DNA of 64,000 nucleotides from CAWUEZ02 sp963921355 (GCA_963921355.3 OZ001190.1:4836001-4900000); one strand, 5' to 3'. Counted from the first letter of the stretch, positions 9,110-18,658 are shown. Notes: generated by a model from the letters alone, not told the origin. A program made the numbers and translations.

Positions 9110-12100
9110 CCGTTCTTGCTGCGCAGCGCGTCCCGAAGCTGGGCAAGCGCGGCGAAGGGTGAATCCGGATCAGCCTCGCCCTTGCGTTCGAGGCCGGCGC
9201 GATGCACCCGCGGCCGGTCATCCCGGGACTGGCGGTCACCGCCGGACCGCTTGCCGCCACCTTTCCCGCCGCCTTTTCCGCGGCGGTCCTGGCCGCGGTC
9301 GTCCTTTTGTCCGCCATCCGACGTCCCCGCATTCTGAGGGCGCCTGCCTTTGCGGCCTTTAGCCCGGCGCTCGCCATCGCCATCGGGTTTGCCGTCGGCG
9401 GCCGGTTGTCCGGTCGTCGCCGCTTGGCCGTCGCCCTCCTGCGACCGGCGTGGACGCCGATTGCGATTGGGGCGCGGGCGCCGGGCGTCGTCACGCTTGC
9501 GCCGGGCAAAGATCGGAACCATGACCACCGGTGCAGCGTCTTCGGACACGGTTTCTTCCGCTGGCGCTTCTTCGGCGGATGCTTGTTCGGCAGGCGCTTC
9601 TTCGGCCGGGGCGTCCTCGGCAAGTGCGTCTTCGGCAGGTGCGTCTTCGGCAGGTGCGTCTTCGGCAGGTGCGTCTTCGGCCTGCGGCTCTTCCGCCGGC
9701 GCTTCTTCCGCCGGAGCGTCTTCCGCCGCGACCTGGGCCGACGGTTCGACGTCCGGCACGGTTTCTTCAGATGGCGGGGCCTGGATCAGCGCTTCCGACT
9801 CCGGCGCGTCCTCAACCGCCACGGTCGCAGTCGGGTCGTCGGCGGGCGCGGCCTCCGGCGCTGAACCTCCATCCGCTTGAGCTTCAGCCGCACCCGGGTC
9901 GTTGGCCGGCTCGGGTTCTTGGGCTGCCGGCGCCGTGTCGGCGGCCTCCTCGCCACCGGGAATGGTTGCCGACGGTGCTGGGGGGGGCGGTTCCGCCGGA
10001 CGCTCCCCGACCTTGCGGTACCCGAGATCGCCGAGGATCGCGGCGAAGGTGTCATGGTCGACACCCGCCAGTGACAGCATGTCGGGAGAAATAGCGAACG
10101 CCCCGCCACGGGCCGCCTGGCGGACCAGGGCGGCGATCCGCTCCACCATATCGATCCGGATCGCCCGCCCGCCGAGCCGCTGGTAACCGAGGGCGCCGTC
10201 GAAAGCGGCCGGCGTCGCACTCTCACGCACCACCTGAACGCGCCCTTCCGGCGGCGGTCCTTCTTCGGGAAAGACGCCGTTCGCGACCGACCAAAGGACG
10301 GCGCGAAGTGCGACGGCCTTCGGCTTCAGGAGCTGCGGTACGTAGAGGTTCTCTGTGCCGAGCCTGATGCCGACCCGGGCGAGATCGCGCCGGCCCTGTT
10401 CGTCCAGGTCCTTGACCATGCCCCGCAGCGCCTCCGCCGGTGCACTGCCGAGACCTTCCAGAACCTGAAAGGCGATGCCCCGCGCCGCACCGGAAAGGTC
10501 GGAGCGATCCAGCTGCAGCAAGTTCGGAATGCCGGCTTCGAGATGGTCCGCCAACCAGGTTCGCAGCCGTTTCGCGATTCGGTCCCGCAAAGCCGGTAGC
10601 AGCATTTCGTTGTCGCGGACCCTGATCTCCGGGCGCCACGCGACATCACCCGGCGCGAGATCGGCGATCGCGAAACCGCGCCAGCTGAACGTCGCGGCGG
10701 CATCCAGGCGGAACACCTCGTCGAGGTCGCTTTCCAAGCGACCGACCCGGCGCGCGATCTCGTCCGGCAGAACCCGCCTGGCCGCCGTCAGCACCTGTTT
10801 GGCTTCTTCACTGTTGGACGCGTCGGGAATGAAGGTGAACCCCTCAAGGCGCCCGACGTGATGTCCCTCGACTGTTACCGTTCCGTCGCCGGATACACCC
10901 GCCAAGATGTCCTCCTTCTCACCCTTCAGCTTTCTCGACAGCGTTGCCGACCGCCGATCAACGAACCGCAGGGTAAGCTGCTGATGCAGCGCATCGGACA
11001 ACCGATCCTCGATCGCCCGCACCCGACTTTGCCAGTGACCGGCATCCGCGATCCAGTCATTGCGATGGGTAATGTACGTCCAGGTGCGAATATGCGCGAT
11101 ACGCCCCATCAGCGTGTCGATGTCGCCCTCGGTCCGATCGAACCGGCTCATCTGGGTGTCCACCCAGTCAACCGGCAGGGTTTCCGCCGAGTCGGTCAGA
11201 TAGAGATAGATCTGAGACAGCAGTCTCGCGTGGCTTTCGGTCAGATGCTTCTGGAAGTCCGGAATCTGACACACATCCCAAAGCAGGCGAATCCGGGCCG
11301 GCGCCACAGCCCGTTGCAGGATATCCGGCATTCGGGACAGCGCCTCGAGTGCCTCCTGGTCCTCGCCGTCACGCTTGCGGGACAGGAAGTCGTGCGTCGG
11401 CCACGCATCGAGGGAGCGCTTGAGATCGCGCACGGTGGCGAAGTCCAGACGGGTGCTGCGCCAGCCGAGCTGCTTCAGGGGATCGAAGCTGTGACTCTCA
11501 ATGGCCGCGACGATCTCCTCGTCCAACGGCGCGCAGCCGTTGGTCACGCCGAAGGTTCCATCGTTCATGTGACGCCCGGCGCGGCCCGCGATCTGGGCCA
11601 GTTCATGGGCAAACAGCTTGCGCGGAAACCGGCCATCGAACTTGCGGTCGGCCGCGAAGAACACGTGGTCGATGTCCATGTTGAGGCCCATGCCGATCGC
11701 GTCGGTGGCGATCAGGTAGTCGACATCACCCTCCTGATACATGGCGACCTGTGCGTTGCGGGTGCGCGGGCTGAGCGCGCCCATCACCACTGCCGCCCCA
11801 CCGCGCTGGCGGCGAACCAGCTCGGCGAGCGCGTAGACCTCCGACGCCGAAAACGCCACGACGGCGCTGCGGCGCGGCAGCCGTGTGACCTTGCAGGCTC
11901 CGCTGTACTCGAGCCGTGACAGCCGGGCCCGGCTCTCGAACTTGGTCTCGGGCACAAGACGCTTAAGCAGGGGGCGAATGGTGTCGGCCCCCAGGAACAT
12001 CGTCTCCTCAAGACCGCGGGCATGCATCAGACGGTCGGTAAAGACGTGGCCGCGCTCCGGGTCGCCGGCCAGCTGCACTTCGTCGACGGCGAGGAAATCG

Positions 12101-12372
12101 AAATCCCGATCCAGCGGCATCGACTCGACCGTGCACACGAAGTACCGCGCCTCGGGCGGCACGATCTTCTCCTCGCCGGTCACCAGGGCGACCGAGCGGA
12201 GCCCCTTGGCCTTGGCAATCCGGTCATAGTTCTCCCGCGCCAGCAAACGCAGCGGGAAGCCGATCACACCGGAGCGGTGACCGAGCATGCGCTCGATCGC
12301 CAAATGAGTCTTGCCGGTGTTGGTGGGGCCGAGAACGGCGGACACCGTCGAGGCGGAAGACGCGAGGACCAT
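9106..12372 (-). CDS. Suv3-like DExH-box helicase with long repeat-rich C-terminal tail
   Basis: 1088 residues. The helicase core starts at once with Walker A GPTNTGKTH, then VTGEEKI, Walker B LAVDEVQLAGD and motif VI-like QIAGRAGRHMNDGTFG, as in the mitochondrial Suv3 / bacterial MgpS-like group. The middle third is a conserved helical region. The last 330 or so residues are low complexity: first a Pro/Ala/Glu-rich tract with PAEDA repeats, then a basic tract (RRPRPNRNRRPRRS, GRKGRRP) that could bind RNA. The ATG at 12372 is chosen because homology begins there. The longer open frame upstream is antisense to htpG. It forms an operon with the S4-domain gene, overlapping by 4 bp. Confidence 0.88.
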   Translation of the reverse strand: MVLASSASTVSAVLGPTNTGKTHLAIERMLGHRSGVIGFPLRLLARENYDRIAKAKGLRSVALVTGEEKIVPPEARYFVCTVESMPLDRDFDFLAVDEVQLAGDPERGHVFTDRLMHARGLEETMFLGADTIRPLLKRLVPETKFESRARLSRLEYSGACKVTRLPRRSAVVAFSASEVYALAELVRRQRGGAAVVMGALSPRTRNAQVAMYQEGDVDYLIATDAIGMGLNMDIDHVFFAADRKFDGRFPRKLFAHELAQIAGRAGRHMNDGTFGVTNGCAPLDEEIVAAIESHSFDPLKQLGWRSTRLDFATVRDLKRSLDAWPTHDFLSRKRDGEDQEALEALSRMPDILQRAVAPARIRLLWDVCQIPDFQKHLTESHARLLSQIYLYLTDSAETLPVDWVDTQMSRFDRTEGDIDTLMGRIAHIRTWTYITHRNDWIADAGHWQSRVRAIEDRLSDALHQQLTLRFVDRRSATLSRKLKGEKEDILAGVSGDGTVTVEGHHVGRLEGFTFIPDASNSEEAKQVLTAARRVLPDEIARRVGRLESDLDEVFRLDAAATFSWRGFAIADLAPGDVAWRPEIRVRDNEMLLPALRDRIAKRLRTWLADHLEAGIPNLLQLDRSDLSGAARGIAFQVLEGLGSAPAEALRGMVKDLDEQGRRDLARVGIRLGTENLYVPQLLKPKAVALRAVLWSVANGVFPEEGPPPEGRVQVVRESATPAAFDGALGYQRLGGRAIRIDMVERIAALVRQAARGGAFAISPDMLSLAGVDHDTFAAILGDLGYRKVGERPAEPPPPAPSATIPGGEEAADTAPAAQEPEPANDPGAAEAQADGGSAPEAAPADDPTATVAVEDAPESEALIQAPPSEETVPDVEPSAQVAAEDAPAEEAPAEEPQAEDAPAEDAPAEDAPAEDALAEDAPAEEAPAEQASAEEAPAEETVSEDAAPVVMVPIFARRKRDDARRPRPNRNRRPRRSQEGDGQAATTGQPAADGKPDGDGERRAKGRKGRRPQNAGTSDGGQKDDRGQDRRGKGGGKGGGKRSGGDRQSRDDRPRVHRAGLERKGEADPDSPFAALAQLRDALRSKNG
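9626..9685 (+). repeat. 15-bp in-frame tandem repeat inside the helicase gene
   Basis: The unit GCGTCTTCGGCAGGT occurs as three perfect consecutive copies (9626-9670) and a fourth imperfect one, with degenerate copies on both sides. Read on the minus strand it encodes A-P-A-E-D. Such tracts change copy number by slippage, so tail length may vary between strains. Confidence 0.9.
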
Positions 12373-12431
12373 GGGGCGGAGAATTGCGACAGTTGTGCCG
12401 CTGTGCAAGGGGTCCCTGGCCATTCTCAGGT

Positions 12432-12460
12432 CTTGCAGTCGGCGGCGCTTATGCATATGT
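12432..12460 (+). promoter_or_regulatory. Candidate heat-shock (RpoH-type) promoter of htpG
   Basis: CTTG at 12432-12435 and CATATGT at 12454-12460 are separated by 18 bp, 48 bp before the htpG ATG. This resembles alphaproteobacterial sigma-32 sites (CTTG, then a C-x-TAT-x-T block). The match is imperfect and made by eye. Confidence 0.4.
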
Positions 12461-12507
12461 CCCAGCCGATCCGACATCCGACTACGAGAATCGACGGAAC
12501 AGACACC

Positions 12508-14391
12508 ATGGCTGCCGAAACCCGTTCCTTTCAGGCTGAAGTCTCCAAGCTGCTGCACATTGTCGCCAATGCGCTGTACAGCGAGCGCGAGGTTTTCCTG
12601 CGCGAGCTGATCTCCAACGCCGCCGATGCCTGCGACAAACTGCGCTTCATGGCGATCTCGACTCCCGAGCTCACCGCCGACGACTCCGCCTTCAAGATCC
12701 GCATTGCCGCCGACGCCAAGGCGAAGACCCTGACGATCTCCGACAACGGGATCGGCATGACCGAGGCCGAACTGCACGAGAACCTCGGTACCATCGCGCG
12801 CTCCGGCACCGCCGCGTTCGTCGATCAGATGGACAAGGAGACCAAGGGCGACACCAGCCTCATCGGCCAGTTCGGCGTCGGCTTCTATTCGGCGTTCATG
12901 GTAGCGGAGAAGGTCGAGGTCCTGACCCGCAAGGCCGGCGAGGACAATGCCTGGATCTGGTCGTCCGACGGCCAGGGCGAGTACACGGTCGCCGGCGCCG
13001 AGAAGGCCGCGCGGGGCACGGTGATCACCCTGCACCTGAAGAAGGATGCCAAGGAGTTTCTGGAGAAGGAGCGCATCGGCACCGTGGTCCGGACCTACTC
13101 GGACCACATCCCGTTCCCGGTGGTCTTCGTCGACGGTGAAGAGGAGACCACCCTGAACCGGGCGTCGGCCCTATGGACCCGCGCCAAGAGCGAGATCTCC
13201 GAGGAGGACTACAAGGAATTCTACCATCACGTCGGCCACGCGTTCGACGATCCGTGGATGACCCTGCATTGGAAGGCGGAAGGGCGGATCGAGTATCACG
13301 GCCTGCTGTTCGTACCGACCATGCGGCCGTTCGATCTGTTCCATCCGGAGCGCCGGCACCACGTGAAGCTCTACGTCAAGCGCGTGTTCATCACCGACGA
13401 GGTCGAGGGCCTGGTCCCGACCTGGCTGCGGTTCCTCAAAGGCGTTGTCGACTGTGAGGACCTGCCGCTGAACGTCAGCCGCGAGATGCTGCAGCACAAT
13501 CCGGTGGTTTCCGCCATCAGCAAGGCGCTGACCAAGCGGGTGCTAAGCGACCTCAAGAAGAAAGCCACCAAGGAGACGGACGCCTACGCCGAGTTCTGGA
13601 AGAACTTCGGCGCCGTGCTGAAGGAAGGTCTGTACTCCGACGGTGCGGAACACAAGGACGCGCTGGTCGATCTCGCCCGGTTCCGCTCGACCGCCGGCGA
13701 CGACCTGGTCGGCTTCGATCAGTACATCGAGCGCATGAAGGAAGGCCAGGAGGCGATCTACTACATCGCCGCCGAAGACGAGGCCGCCGCCAAGGCCTCA
13801 CCCCAGCTCGAGGGCTTCATCAAGAAGGGGGTGGAGGTCCTTTACCTGACCGACCCGATCGATGAGTTCTGGGTCCAGGCGATGTTCGAAGGCGTGAAGG
13901 ACAAGCCGCTGAAGTCCATCACCCGCGGCGGGGCGGATCTATCGTCCATCAAGGTCGGCGACACCGACAGTGACGCGGCGGACAAGCCCGAGGACAAACC
14001 GGAAGATGCGGGTGCCATCGACACTTTGATCGCCAGCGTCAAACTGGCCCTCGGCGACACCGTCAAGGATGTGCGGACCACTGACCGACTGGCCGAAAGC
14101 CCGGTCTGTCTGATCGCCGACGAAACCGACATGGACATGAACCTCGAGCGCATGCTGCGCCAGCACAAGCAGCTCGACCAGGCGGCCCCGCGGGTGCTCG
14201 AACTGAACCCGGACCATGCGCTGATCAAGGGCCTGGCCAAGCTGCTGCAGGCCGGTAAGTCCGAGGGCATGGACGACGCCGCCCACCTGCTGTTCGAGCA
14301 GGCCCGAATCCTGGAAGGGGAAACGGTCAGCGACCCGAAGGCCTTCACCCGGCGGTTCTCGGACGTGATGGTCAAAGCGCTCGGGGCGTAG
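12508..14391 (+). CDS. htpG: Hsp90 chaperone HtpG
   Basis: 627 residues, normal for bacterial Hsp90. The GHKL ATPase domain is clear: FLRELISNAADACDKLR supplies the catalytic Glu and Asn, and ISDNGIGM, GTIARSGT and GQFGVGFYSAFMV follow. The middle domain has LYVKRVFITDE and GVVDCEDLPLNVSREMLQ; the C-terminal dimerisation domain ends in DVMVKALGA. It is a cytoplasmic ATP-dependent chaperone. The ATG at 12508 fits the family start; the frame is open further upstream but without homology. It is divergent from the helicase gene, with 135 bp between, containing a possible RpoH-type promoter. An acidic insert (DKPEDKPEDAG) precedes the C-terminal domain. Confidence 0.97.
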   Translation: MAAETRSFQAEVSKLLHIVANALYSEREVFLRELISNAADACDKLRFMAISTPELTADDSAFKIRIAADAKAKTLTISDNGIGMTEAELHENLGTIARSGTAAFVDQMDKETKGDTSLIGQFGVGFYSAFMVAEKVEVLTRKAGEDNAWIWSSDGQGEYTVAGAEKAARGTVITLHLKKDAKEFLEKERIGTVVRTYSDHIPFPVVFVDGEEETTLNRASALWTRAKSEISEEDYKEFYHHVGHAFDDPWMTLHWKAEGRIEYHGLLFVPTMRPFDLFHPERRHHVKLYVKRVFITDEVEGLVPTWLRFLKGVVDCEDLPLNVSREMLQHNPVVSAISKALTKRVLSDLKKKATKETDAYAEFWKNFGAVLKEGLYSDGAEHKDALVDLARFRSTAGDDLVGFDQYIERMKEGQEAIYYIAAEDEAAAKASPQLEGFIKKGVEVLYLTDPIDEFWVQAMFEGVKDKPLKSITRGGADLSSIKVGDTDSDAADKPEDKPEDAGAIDTLIASVKLALGDTVKDVRTTDRLAESPVCLIADETDMDMNLERMLRQHKQLDQAAPRVLELNPDHALIKGLAKLLQAGKSEGMDDAAHLLFEQARILEGETVSDPKAFTRRFSDVMVKALGA

Positions 14392-14465
14392 ATCGCCCGA
14401 CCGGTTGCCAGCGCACGCCATAACCCCATCTTCCTTGGGGAAAGCGCGAACAGCTGGAGACGGTC

Positions 14466-15002
14466 ATGCGCACCATCCTGATCATCCTGGCATCTCTGAT
14501 CCCGTCAATCGCCGCCGCCGACGCCTGCGGACCGCGGCTCGTGGTCGACTTCCAGGAAGGCGCGCCGAAAGACCGGTTCACCTTCACCAATGCCAGCGAT
14601 CCGGGCTGGTCGGTGACCGATGTCGAGATGGACCTCGGTCCGAGCCAGGGCCGGCTGATCTTCGACGTCACCGGTCGCGGCGCCGGGGTCAGCGTCTTCC
14701 AGCCCTACGAGGAGGCCGGCGGCTCGGCGGCGATCGCCGCACGGTCGCTGGTCAGTGACGGCGACCGGCTCCTGTCCATTGCCTTCGCGCGGTTTATGCC
14801 CGGCGACGGGTATGCCTTCACCATCGACCTCGACGACACGGTCGGGACCGCGCCGACCATTGTGTCCGGCAGCGAAATCGCCGGCGGCGCCCTGCGCGCG
14901 ACGTTTGTCGACCAGAACGGCCAGAAGGTCGAGAAGCCGGCGGTGTTCGACCATGGCAGTCGGGCTGACACCGGGCGCGACGAGGCGTGCTTCGTGTCCT
15001 GA
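14466..15002 (+). CDS. Exported protein of unknown function
   Basis: 178 residues with a clear signal peptide (MRTILIILASLIPSIAAADA). The mature part is acidic and predicted beta-rich, with cysteines only near its two ends (ACGPRL and EACFVS) that could form a disulfide. Phrases such as FQEGAPKDRFTFTN and SGSEIAGG recall a group of alphaproteobacterial proteins sometimes labelled aggregation-factor-core-like; that label is a weak recollection. It is periplasmic or secreted. It follows htpG by 74 bp and probably has its own promoter. Confidence 0.65.
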   Translation: MRTILIILASLIPSIAAADACGPRLVVDFQEGAPKDRFTFTNASDPGWSVTDVEMDLGPSQGRLIFDVTGRGAGVSVFQPYEEAGGSAAIAARSLVSDGDRLLSIAFARFMPGDGYAFTIDLDDTVGTAPTIVSGSEIAGGALRATFVDQNGQKVEKPAVFDHGSRADTGRDEACFVS

Positions 15003-15098
15003 TGCGGCGGGCCCCCTTGGACCCATGGTCTGGCACGGACCGGCTCTACGGGGCGATGGCCTGATCCGGCAAGGTCGGCGCCCGTTCAGGAGGGTGCC

Positions 15099-15293
15099 AT
15101 GGACACGCCGATCAAACTGGAAGACGCCATCAACGAGACCTGCCCCTGGTCCGGCAAGCCGGTCTCAGCCGACAGCCTGACCCGCTACCAGGGCCATGTG
15201 GTCGGGTTCTGCAATCCCGGCTGCCGGGACAAGTTCGAGACCGCGACCCGCCATTTCGAGGCGGCATTGGTCAAGGTCCCGGTCTCGACCTGA
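15099..15293 (+). CDS. Small cysteine-rich YHS/TRASH-like protein
   Basis: 64 residues. It contains CPWSGKPV, then 20 or so residues later VGFCNPGCRDKF. The spacing of three cysteines and the trailing Phe resembles YHS/TRASH metal-binding modules. A ribosome site (AGGAGG-like, CAGGAGGGTGCC) precedes the ATG. It is probably cytoplasmic and may bind a transition metal; similar small proteins are sometimes mislabelled glutathione transferases. It converges on the FG-GAP-like gene, with a repeat hairpin between. Confidence 0.7.
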   Translation: MDTPIKLEDAINETCPWSGKPVSADSLTRYQGHVVGFCNPGCRDKFETATRHFEAALVKVPVST

Positions 15294-15301
15294 CGGCCGA
15301 A

Positions 15302-15357
15302 CCGGGATGACGTTCATCACCGCGTCATCCCGGGGGAGCCCGCACTACTATGCGGGC
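15302..15357. repeat. Palindromic intergenic repeat, copy 1, possible two-way terminator
   Basis: Inverted repeat CCGGGATGACG, 10-nt loop, CGTCATCCCGG (15302-15333), followed by a second hairpin GCCCGCA/TGCGGGC (15338-15357). It lies between two convergent genes. The same 11-bp arms with a 10-nt loop recur at 18736-18767. Confidence 0.85.
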
Positions 15358-15383
15358 GACGCCCGGGACCTCGTTCGATGCCC

Positions 15384-16283
15384 CTACCGCCGGACCTCGA
15401 ACACCGAGCCGTCATCCAGGCCGATCGTGAAGCGGATGTCCTTGCCCGTTCCGGTCACCTTGATGGCCTTGTCGATCCGCGCCGGCAGAGCGATCTCCGC
15501 CCGTTGGACCAGATCGCCGCCATCGAACCCCATGATCAGCAACCGCGCCCGGTTCGCCGACGGCAGGGCGAGGTCCGGCAACTCGTCACCGTTCACGTCG
15601 GCAACGGCGGACAGGCGCATCTCAAACGCCCCGATCTGGTGGTTCGAGAACCCGTAGCGGTCCGCCACCGGGTTCAGGGCGGACCCGGTATACTCGAGAA
15701 AGATCAGGGTCCCGCCGATATGGGGGGTGCGCACGAGAGCGATCTGCCGACCACCGCTGCCGGTGAAATCCTCGATCCCTGCGATGTTGAGCCAGCGGTT
15801 CGCCCGACCGATCGGCGCCGAGACGGCCCGTTCGACCAGCGCCCCGTCCACCAGCCCGTAGACTGCGACCGCGGCGCCGAGCGAGGTCGACGCGCGGATT
15901 GCCTCCACCTCGGTGTTGCCGTCCATGTCCAGGTCGATCAGCCGCGGCGTGCGGTCCTCAAACACCTCGGTTTCCGGCAGCACCAGTATCTGCATGGCCC
16001 CATCGGCAGTGCGCACCACCAGCGCGCCGGCCTCGATCGCATCGCCGAGGATCCCGTGGCGGTACCGGGTGGTCGGGTCGGCATACCAGGCCCTCAGGAT
16101 GTCGCCGCGGCCGCGCGCCACCCGGCCGTCGGGCAGGCCATTAGGTGCAGGCTGGCCGGTCTCCAGCACGATCGACGCCGGGAGACTCGCCGGATCGACC
16201 GGCACCAGGGTCCAATCCTGGGCGGCTGCCGATGCGGGGCCGGCCAGGATCAGGGCCAGCAGAAGAACGGCAAGGCGGCTCAT
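15384..16283 (-). CDS. Exported protein with FG-GAP/VCBS-like repeats
   Basis: 299 residues with a signal peptide (MSRLAVLLLALILAGPASAA). The mature part carries calcium-loop-like stretches typical of FG-GAP/VCBS propeller repeats: IDLDMDGNTEVE and VADVNGDELPDLALP. It is probably periplasmic or secreted with a beta-propeller fold; its ligand is unknown. Its ATG overlaps the stop codon of the LysE gene upstream (ATGA), so it is translated as the second gene of that pair. A functional link to the exporter is not evident. Confidence 0.75.
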   Translation of the reverse strand: MSRLAVLLLALILAGPASAAAQDWTLVPVDPASLPASIVLETGQPAPNGLPDGRVARGRGDILRAWYADPTTRYRHGILGDAIEAGALVVRTADGAMQILVLPETEVFEDRTPRLIDLDMDGNTEVEAIRASTSLGAAVAVYGLVDGALVERAVSAPIGRANRWLNIAGIEDFTGSGGRQIALVRTPHIGGTLIFLEYTGSALNPVADRYGFSNHQIGAFEMRLSAVADVNGDELPDLALPSANRARLLIMGFDGGDLVQRAEIALPARIDKAIKVTGTGKDIRFTIGLDDGSVFEVRR

Positions 16284-16909
16284 CGGTCGCTCACCAGTTT
16301 CGCGCCCATGGCCATGAACGCCGCACCGGCGAGACCGGTGATCCAACGCTCCAACCGCCGGTAGTGCGCCAGCACCGGACCGGTCGTCATGGCGACGGCG
16401 ACCAGCGCATACCAGCCCCACGCCATGGCCGTGACCGTGACAACGATGGTGATCTGGGCCGCCAACGGGGCGGTGGGCGGCACCGCGACCGCGAACAGCG
16501 AGGCGAAGAAGGCGGCCGCCTTGGGATTGGCAAGGTCCGTCAGCAGCCCCATGCGGAAGGCCCGGTGCGCCGACGGCGCCACCACCAGCGGGCTCGCTGC
16601 CGCCTGCGCCGGTCGCAGCGCGGCCCGCAGCATGGTGAAGCCAATGACGACCAGATAGGCGCCACCCGCCAGTTTCACGGCCGTGTAGAGCCAACCGGCG
16701 GTCTGAAACAGCAGGGCCAGGCCGGCCAGACTGCCACCGGCCCAAATCAGGGTTCCGAGGCCGATGCCGGCCGACACGAGGAGGCCGCTGCGACGACCGT
16801 GGCGCGCCGCCGACTGGGCGGTGATCAGGAAGTTCGGGCCCGGGCTGATGACGGTCACCGCCCAGATCAGCATGACGGTCGCGAACGCCGTCCAAAGCTC
16901 TGCAGTCAT
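16280..16909 (-). CDS. LysE/RhtB-family amino-acid exporter
   Basis: 209 residues with about six membrane helices. The family signature is at the start (VTVISPGPNFLITAQSAARHGRRSG) and again at LTDLANPKAAAFFASLFA. It is an inner-membrane efflux carrier for amino acids or related small molecules; its substrate cannot be read from sequence. The first gene of a two-gene overlap with the FG-GAP-like protein, it follows the TPP-enzyme gene by 27 bp on the same strand and so may be the distal part of that operon. Confidence 0.9.
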   Translation of the reverse strand: MTAELWTAFATVMLIWAVTVISPGPNFLITAQSAARHGRRSGLLVSAGIGLGTLIWAGGSLAGLALLFQTAGWLYTAVKLAGGAYLVVIGFTMLRAALRPAQAAASPLVVAPSAHRAFRMGLLTDLANPKAAAFFASLFAVAVPPTAPLAAQITIVVTVTAMAWGWYALVAVAMTTGPVLAHYRRLERWITGLAGAAFMAMGAKLVSDR

Positions 16910-16936
16910 GACTCTGGCCTTTCGTCTTCTGGCGGA

Positions 16937-18658
16937 TCAGGCGACCCGGTCGCCCTTCTTGACCTGAACGGTTCGATTGTCCACCGCAGGCAGCATCTTT
17001 GCCGGATCGCGGGTCACCACGACATCGATCACGCTGGGTCGGCCGGTCTCGGCCAGGGCGCGGTCGAGGGCGGGCGCGATCTGGTCCGGCGTCTCGACCC
17101 GGATGCCGAGGCATCCGAACGCCTCGACAACTTCGGCGTAGTTGGTCTCGGCCAGGTCCGACGACTGATACGCGCCCGGGCCGTACATCAGATGCTGCAG
17201 CGCCTTCACGTAGCCCGACGCCGCGTTGTTGACGACGATCACGGTGAACGACAGCCCAAGGCGTCGCGCCGTTTCCAGCTCACCCATCACCATGTTGAAG
17301 CCGCCGTCGCCGGTCAGAGCGACGACCGGGCCGAGCCCGGCCTGGGCCGCCCCCATCCCACCGGGCACGCCGTACCCGATCGACGCAAAGCCGCGGTCGG
17401 GCACGAAGCCCCGGCCCGGCTGCTTGGTGTCGTACAGCAACCCGCCCCAGTGGGCGGCGAACCCGCCATCGGCCACCAGGGACGCATCTTCCGGCAGCGC
17501 CTGGTTCAGCTCGTGCAGAAGGCGCGCCATGTTGATCGGCGCTTCTTCCGAGGTCAGCCGGGCATCCACATCCCGGCGCCAGGCAGCCATGCGCTCCGGC
17601 ACCTGCGCCGCCCATGGGGCGACCCGGTCCGCGAGCCCGGAGCCGTCGACAGCGGCGCGCAGATCCTCCAGCGTGGCCCGGGCGTCTCCCCACAGGCTCA
17701 GCGCCGGAGTCAGCGTCCGGCCCATCTCCTCCGCGACAATGTCGAGATGGATCACCGACTTCCCCTTCGGCGGCACCGTGTAGCGTTTGGTGGCGATCTC
17801 CCCCAGTTTGCAGCCCACCACGAACAGCAGATCGGATTCTTCGATGAGGGTGTTGGCGATCCGGTCGTAGCGGCCGAACAGGCCGGCCGACAGGCGGTGG
17901 GTGCAGGCGATCGAGCCCTTGCCGCTCATGGTGTGGGCGACCGGCATGTTGGTCGCCTCGGCGAAGGCCGTCACCGCGCCGGCCGCCTTGCTGATGTGGA
18001 CGCCGCCGCCGCACAGCATCAACGGGCGTTCGGCCGCCTGGATCATGTCGATCGCGGTGTCCAGCGCGGTCGCATCCGGTCGGCTGCGCAAAGCTGGTGC
18101 TGCCCGGTGGATCGGGTCGACCACGAACTCCTCGTCCTCGAACGGATGCGTGGCGTGGCAGATGTCCTCCGGGACATCCAGCGCCACCGGGCCCGGCCGG
18201 CCAGATGTCGCCACCGCGAAGGCACGGCGGACCAGTTCCGGAATGCGTTCGATGTACTCGACCCGGATCACTTCCTTGACCGCCGGGGCCAGGATGTCGA
18301 GCTGTCTTGATTCCTGGGTCATGTTTTTCCAGGAATGCAGCCGGTGGCTGTCGCCGACGATGGCCACGATCGGGATGCCGGCATTCAGGCTCTCGACCAG
18401 ACCGGTCACCAGGTTGGTGGCGCCGGGGCCGAGGGTCGCGTCGACCACGCCGACCCGGCCGGTCACCTTGGCATAGGCATCGGCAGCAAAGGCCCCGCAG
18501 CGCTCGTCATTGATCAGAAAATGCCGGAGCCCCAGTCGCCGGGCGGCATCGTAGAACGGCAGCAGCTGAAAGCCGCCCATCCCGAACATCGGCCCGATCT
18601 CGAAGGCCTGCAGCATGCGGGCCAACGCCTCGCCGCCGGTCATCTCGTTGGTGGTCAT
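16937..18658 (-). CDS. Thiamine-diphosphate enzyme, acetolactate-synthase-like
   Basis: 573 residues with the three-domain layout of acetolactate synthase/benzoylformate decarboxylase-type enzymes. The N-terminal PYR domain has the catalytic Glu-like region FLINDERCGAFAADAYAKVTG and TLGPGATNLVTGL. The C-terminal PP domain has the TPP/Mg motif ALTGDGGFNMVMGELETA...NNAASGY. It is cytoplasmic. The substrate is uncertain: the family includes acetolactate synthase, sulfoacetaldehyde acetyltransferase and oxalyl-CoA decarboxylase. An AGGAGG site precedes the ATG. It lies downstream of two TPP-dependent E1 genes on the same strand, suggesting one pathway built on TPP chemistry. Confidence 0.88.
   Translation of the reverse strand: MTTNEMTGGEALARMLQAFEIGPMFGMGGFQLLPFYDAARRLGLRHFLINDERCGAFAADAYAKVTGRVGVVDATLGPGATNLVTGLVESLNAGIPIVAIVGDSHRLHSWKNMTQESRQLDILAPAVKEVIRVEYIERIPELVRRAFAVATSGRPGPVALDVPEDICHATHPFEDEEFVVDPIHRAAPALRSRPDATALDTAIDMIQAAERPLMLCGGGVHISKAAGAVTAFAEATNMPVAHTMSGKGSIACTHRLSAGLFGRYDRIANTLIEESDLLFVVGCKLGEIATKRYTVPPKGKSVIHLDIVAEEMGRTLTPALSLWGDARATLEDLRAAVDGSGLADRVAPWAAQVPERMAAWRRDVDARLTSEEAPINMARLLHELNQALPEDASLVADGGFAAHWGGLLYDTKQPGRGFVPDRGFASIGYGVPGGMGAAQAGLGPVVALTGDGGFNMVMGELETARRLGLSFTVIVVNNAASGYVKALQHLMYGPGAYQSSDLAETNYAEVVEAFGCLGIRVETPDQIAPALDRALAETGRPSVIDVVVTRDPAKMLPAVDNRTVQVKKGDRVA

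Noticed and set aside
9601..9740. CRISPR-like array
   Set aside because: The short repeats are contiguous 15-bp units in a coding frame without spacers.
12022..12507. Long N-terminal extension of HtpG in the same frame
   Set aside because: It overlaps the helicase gene on the other strand and Hsp90 homology begins exactly at the ATG at 12508.
12373..13107. Upstream extension of the helicase reading frame (open to 13107)
   Set aside because: It is antisense to the well-supported htpG gene and shows no helicase homology; the helicase family starts at the ATG at 12372.
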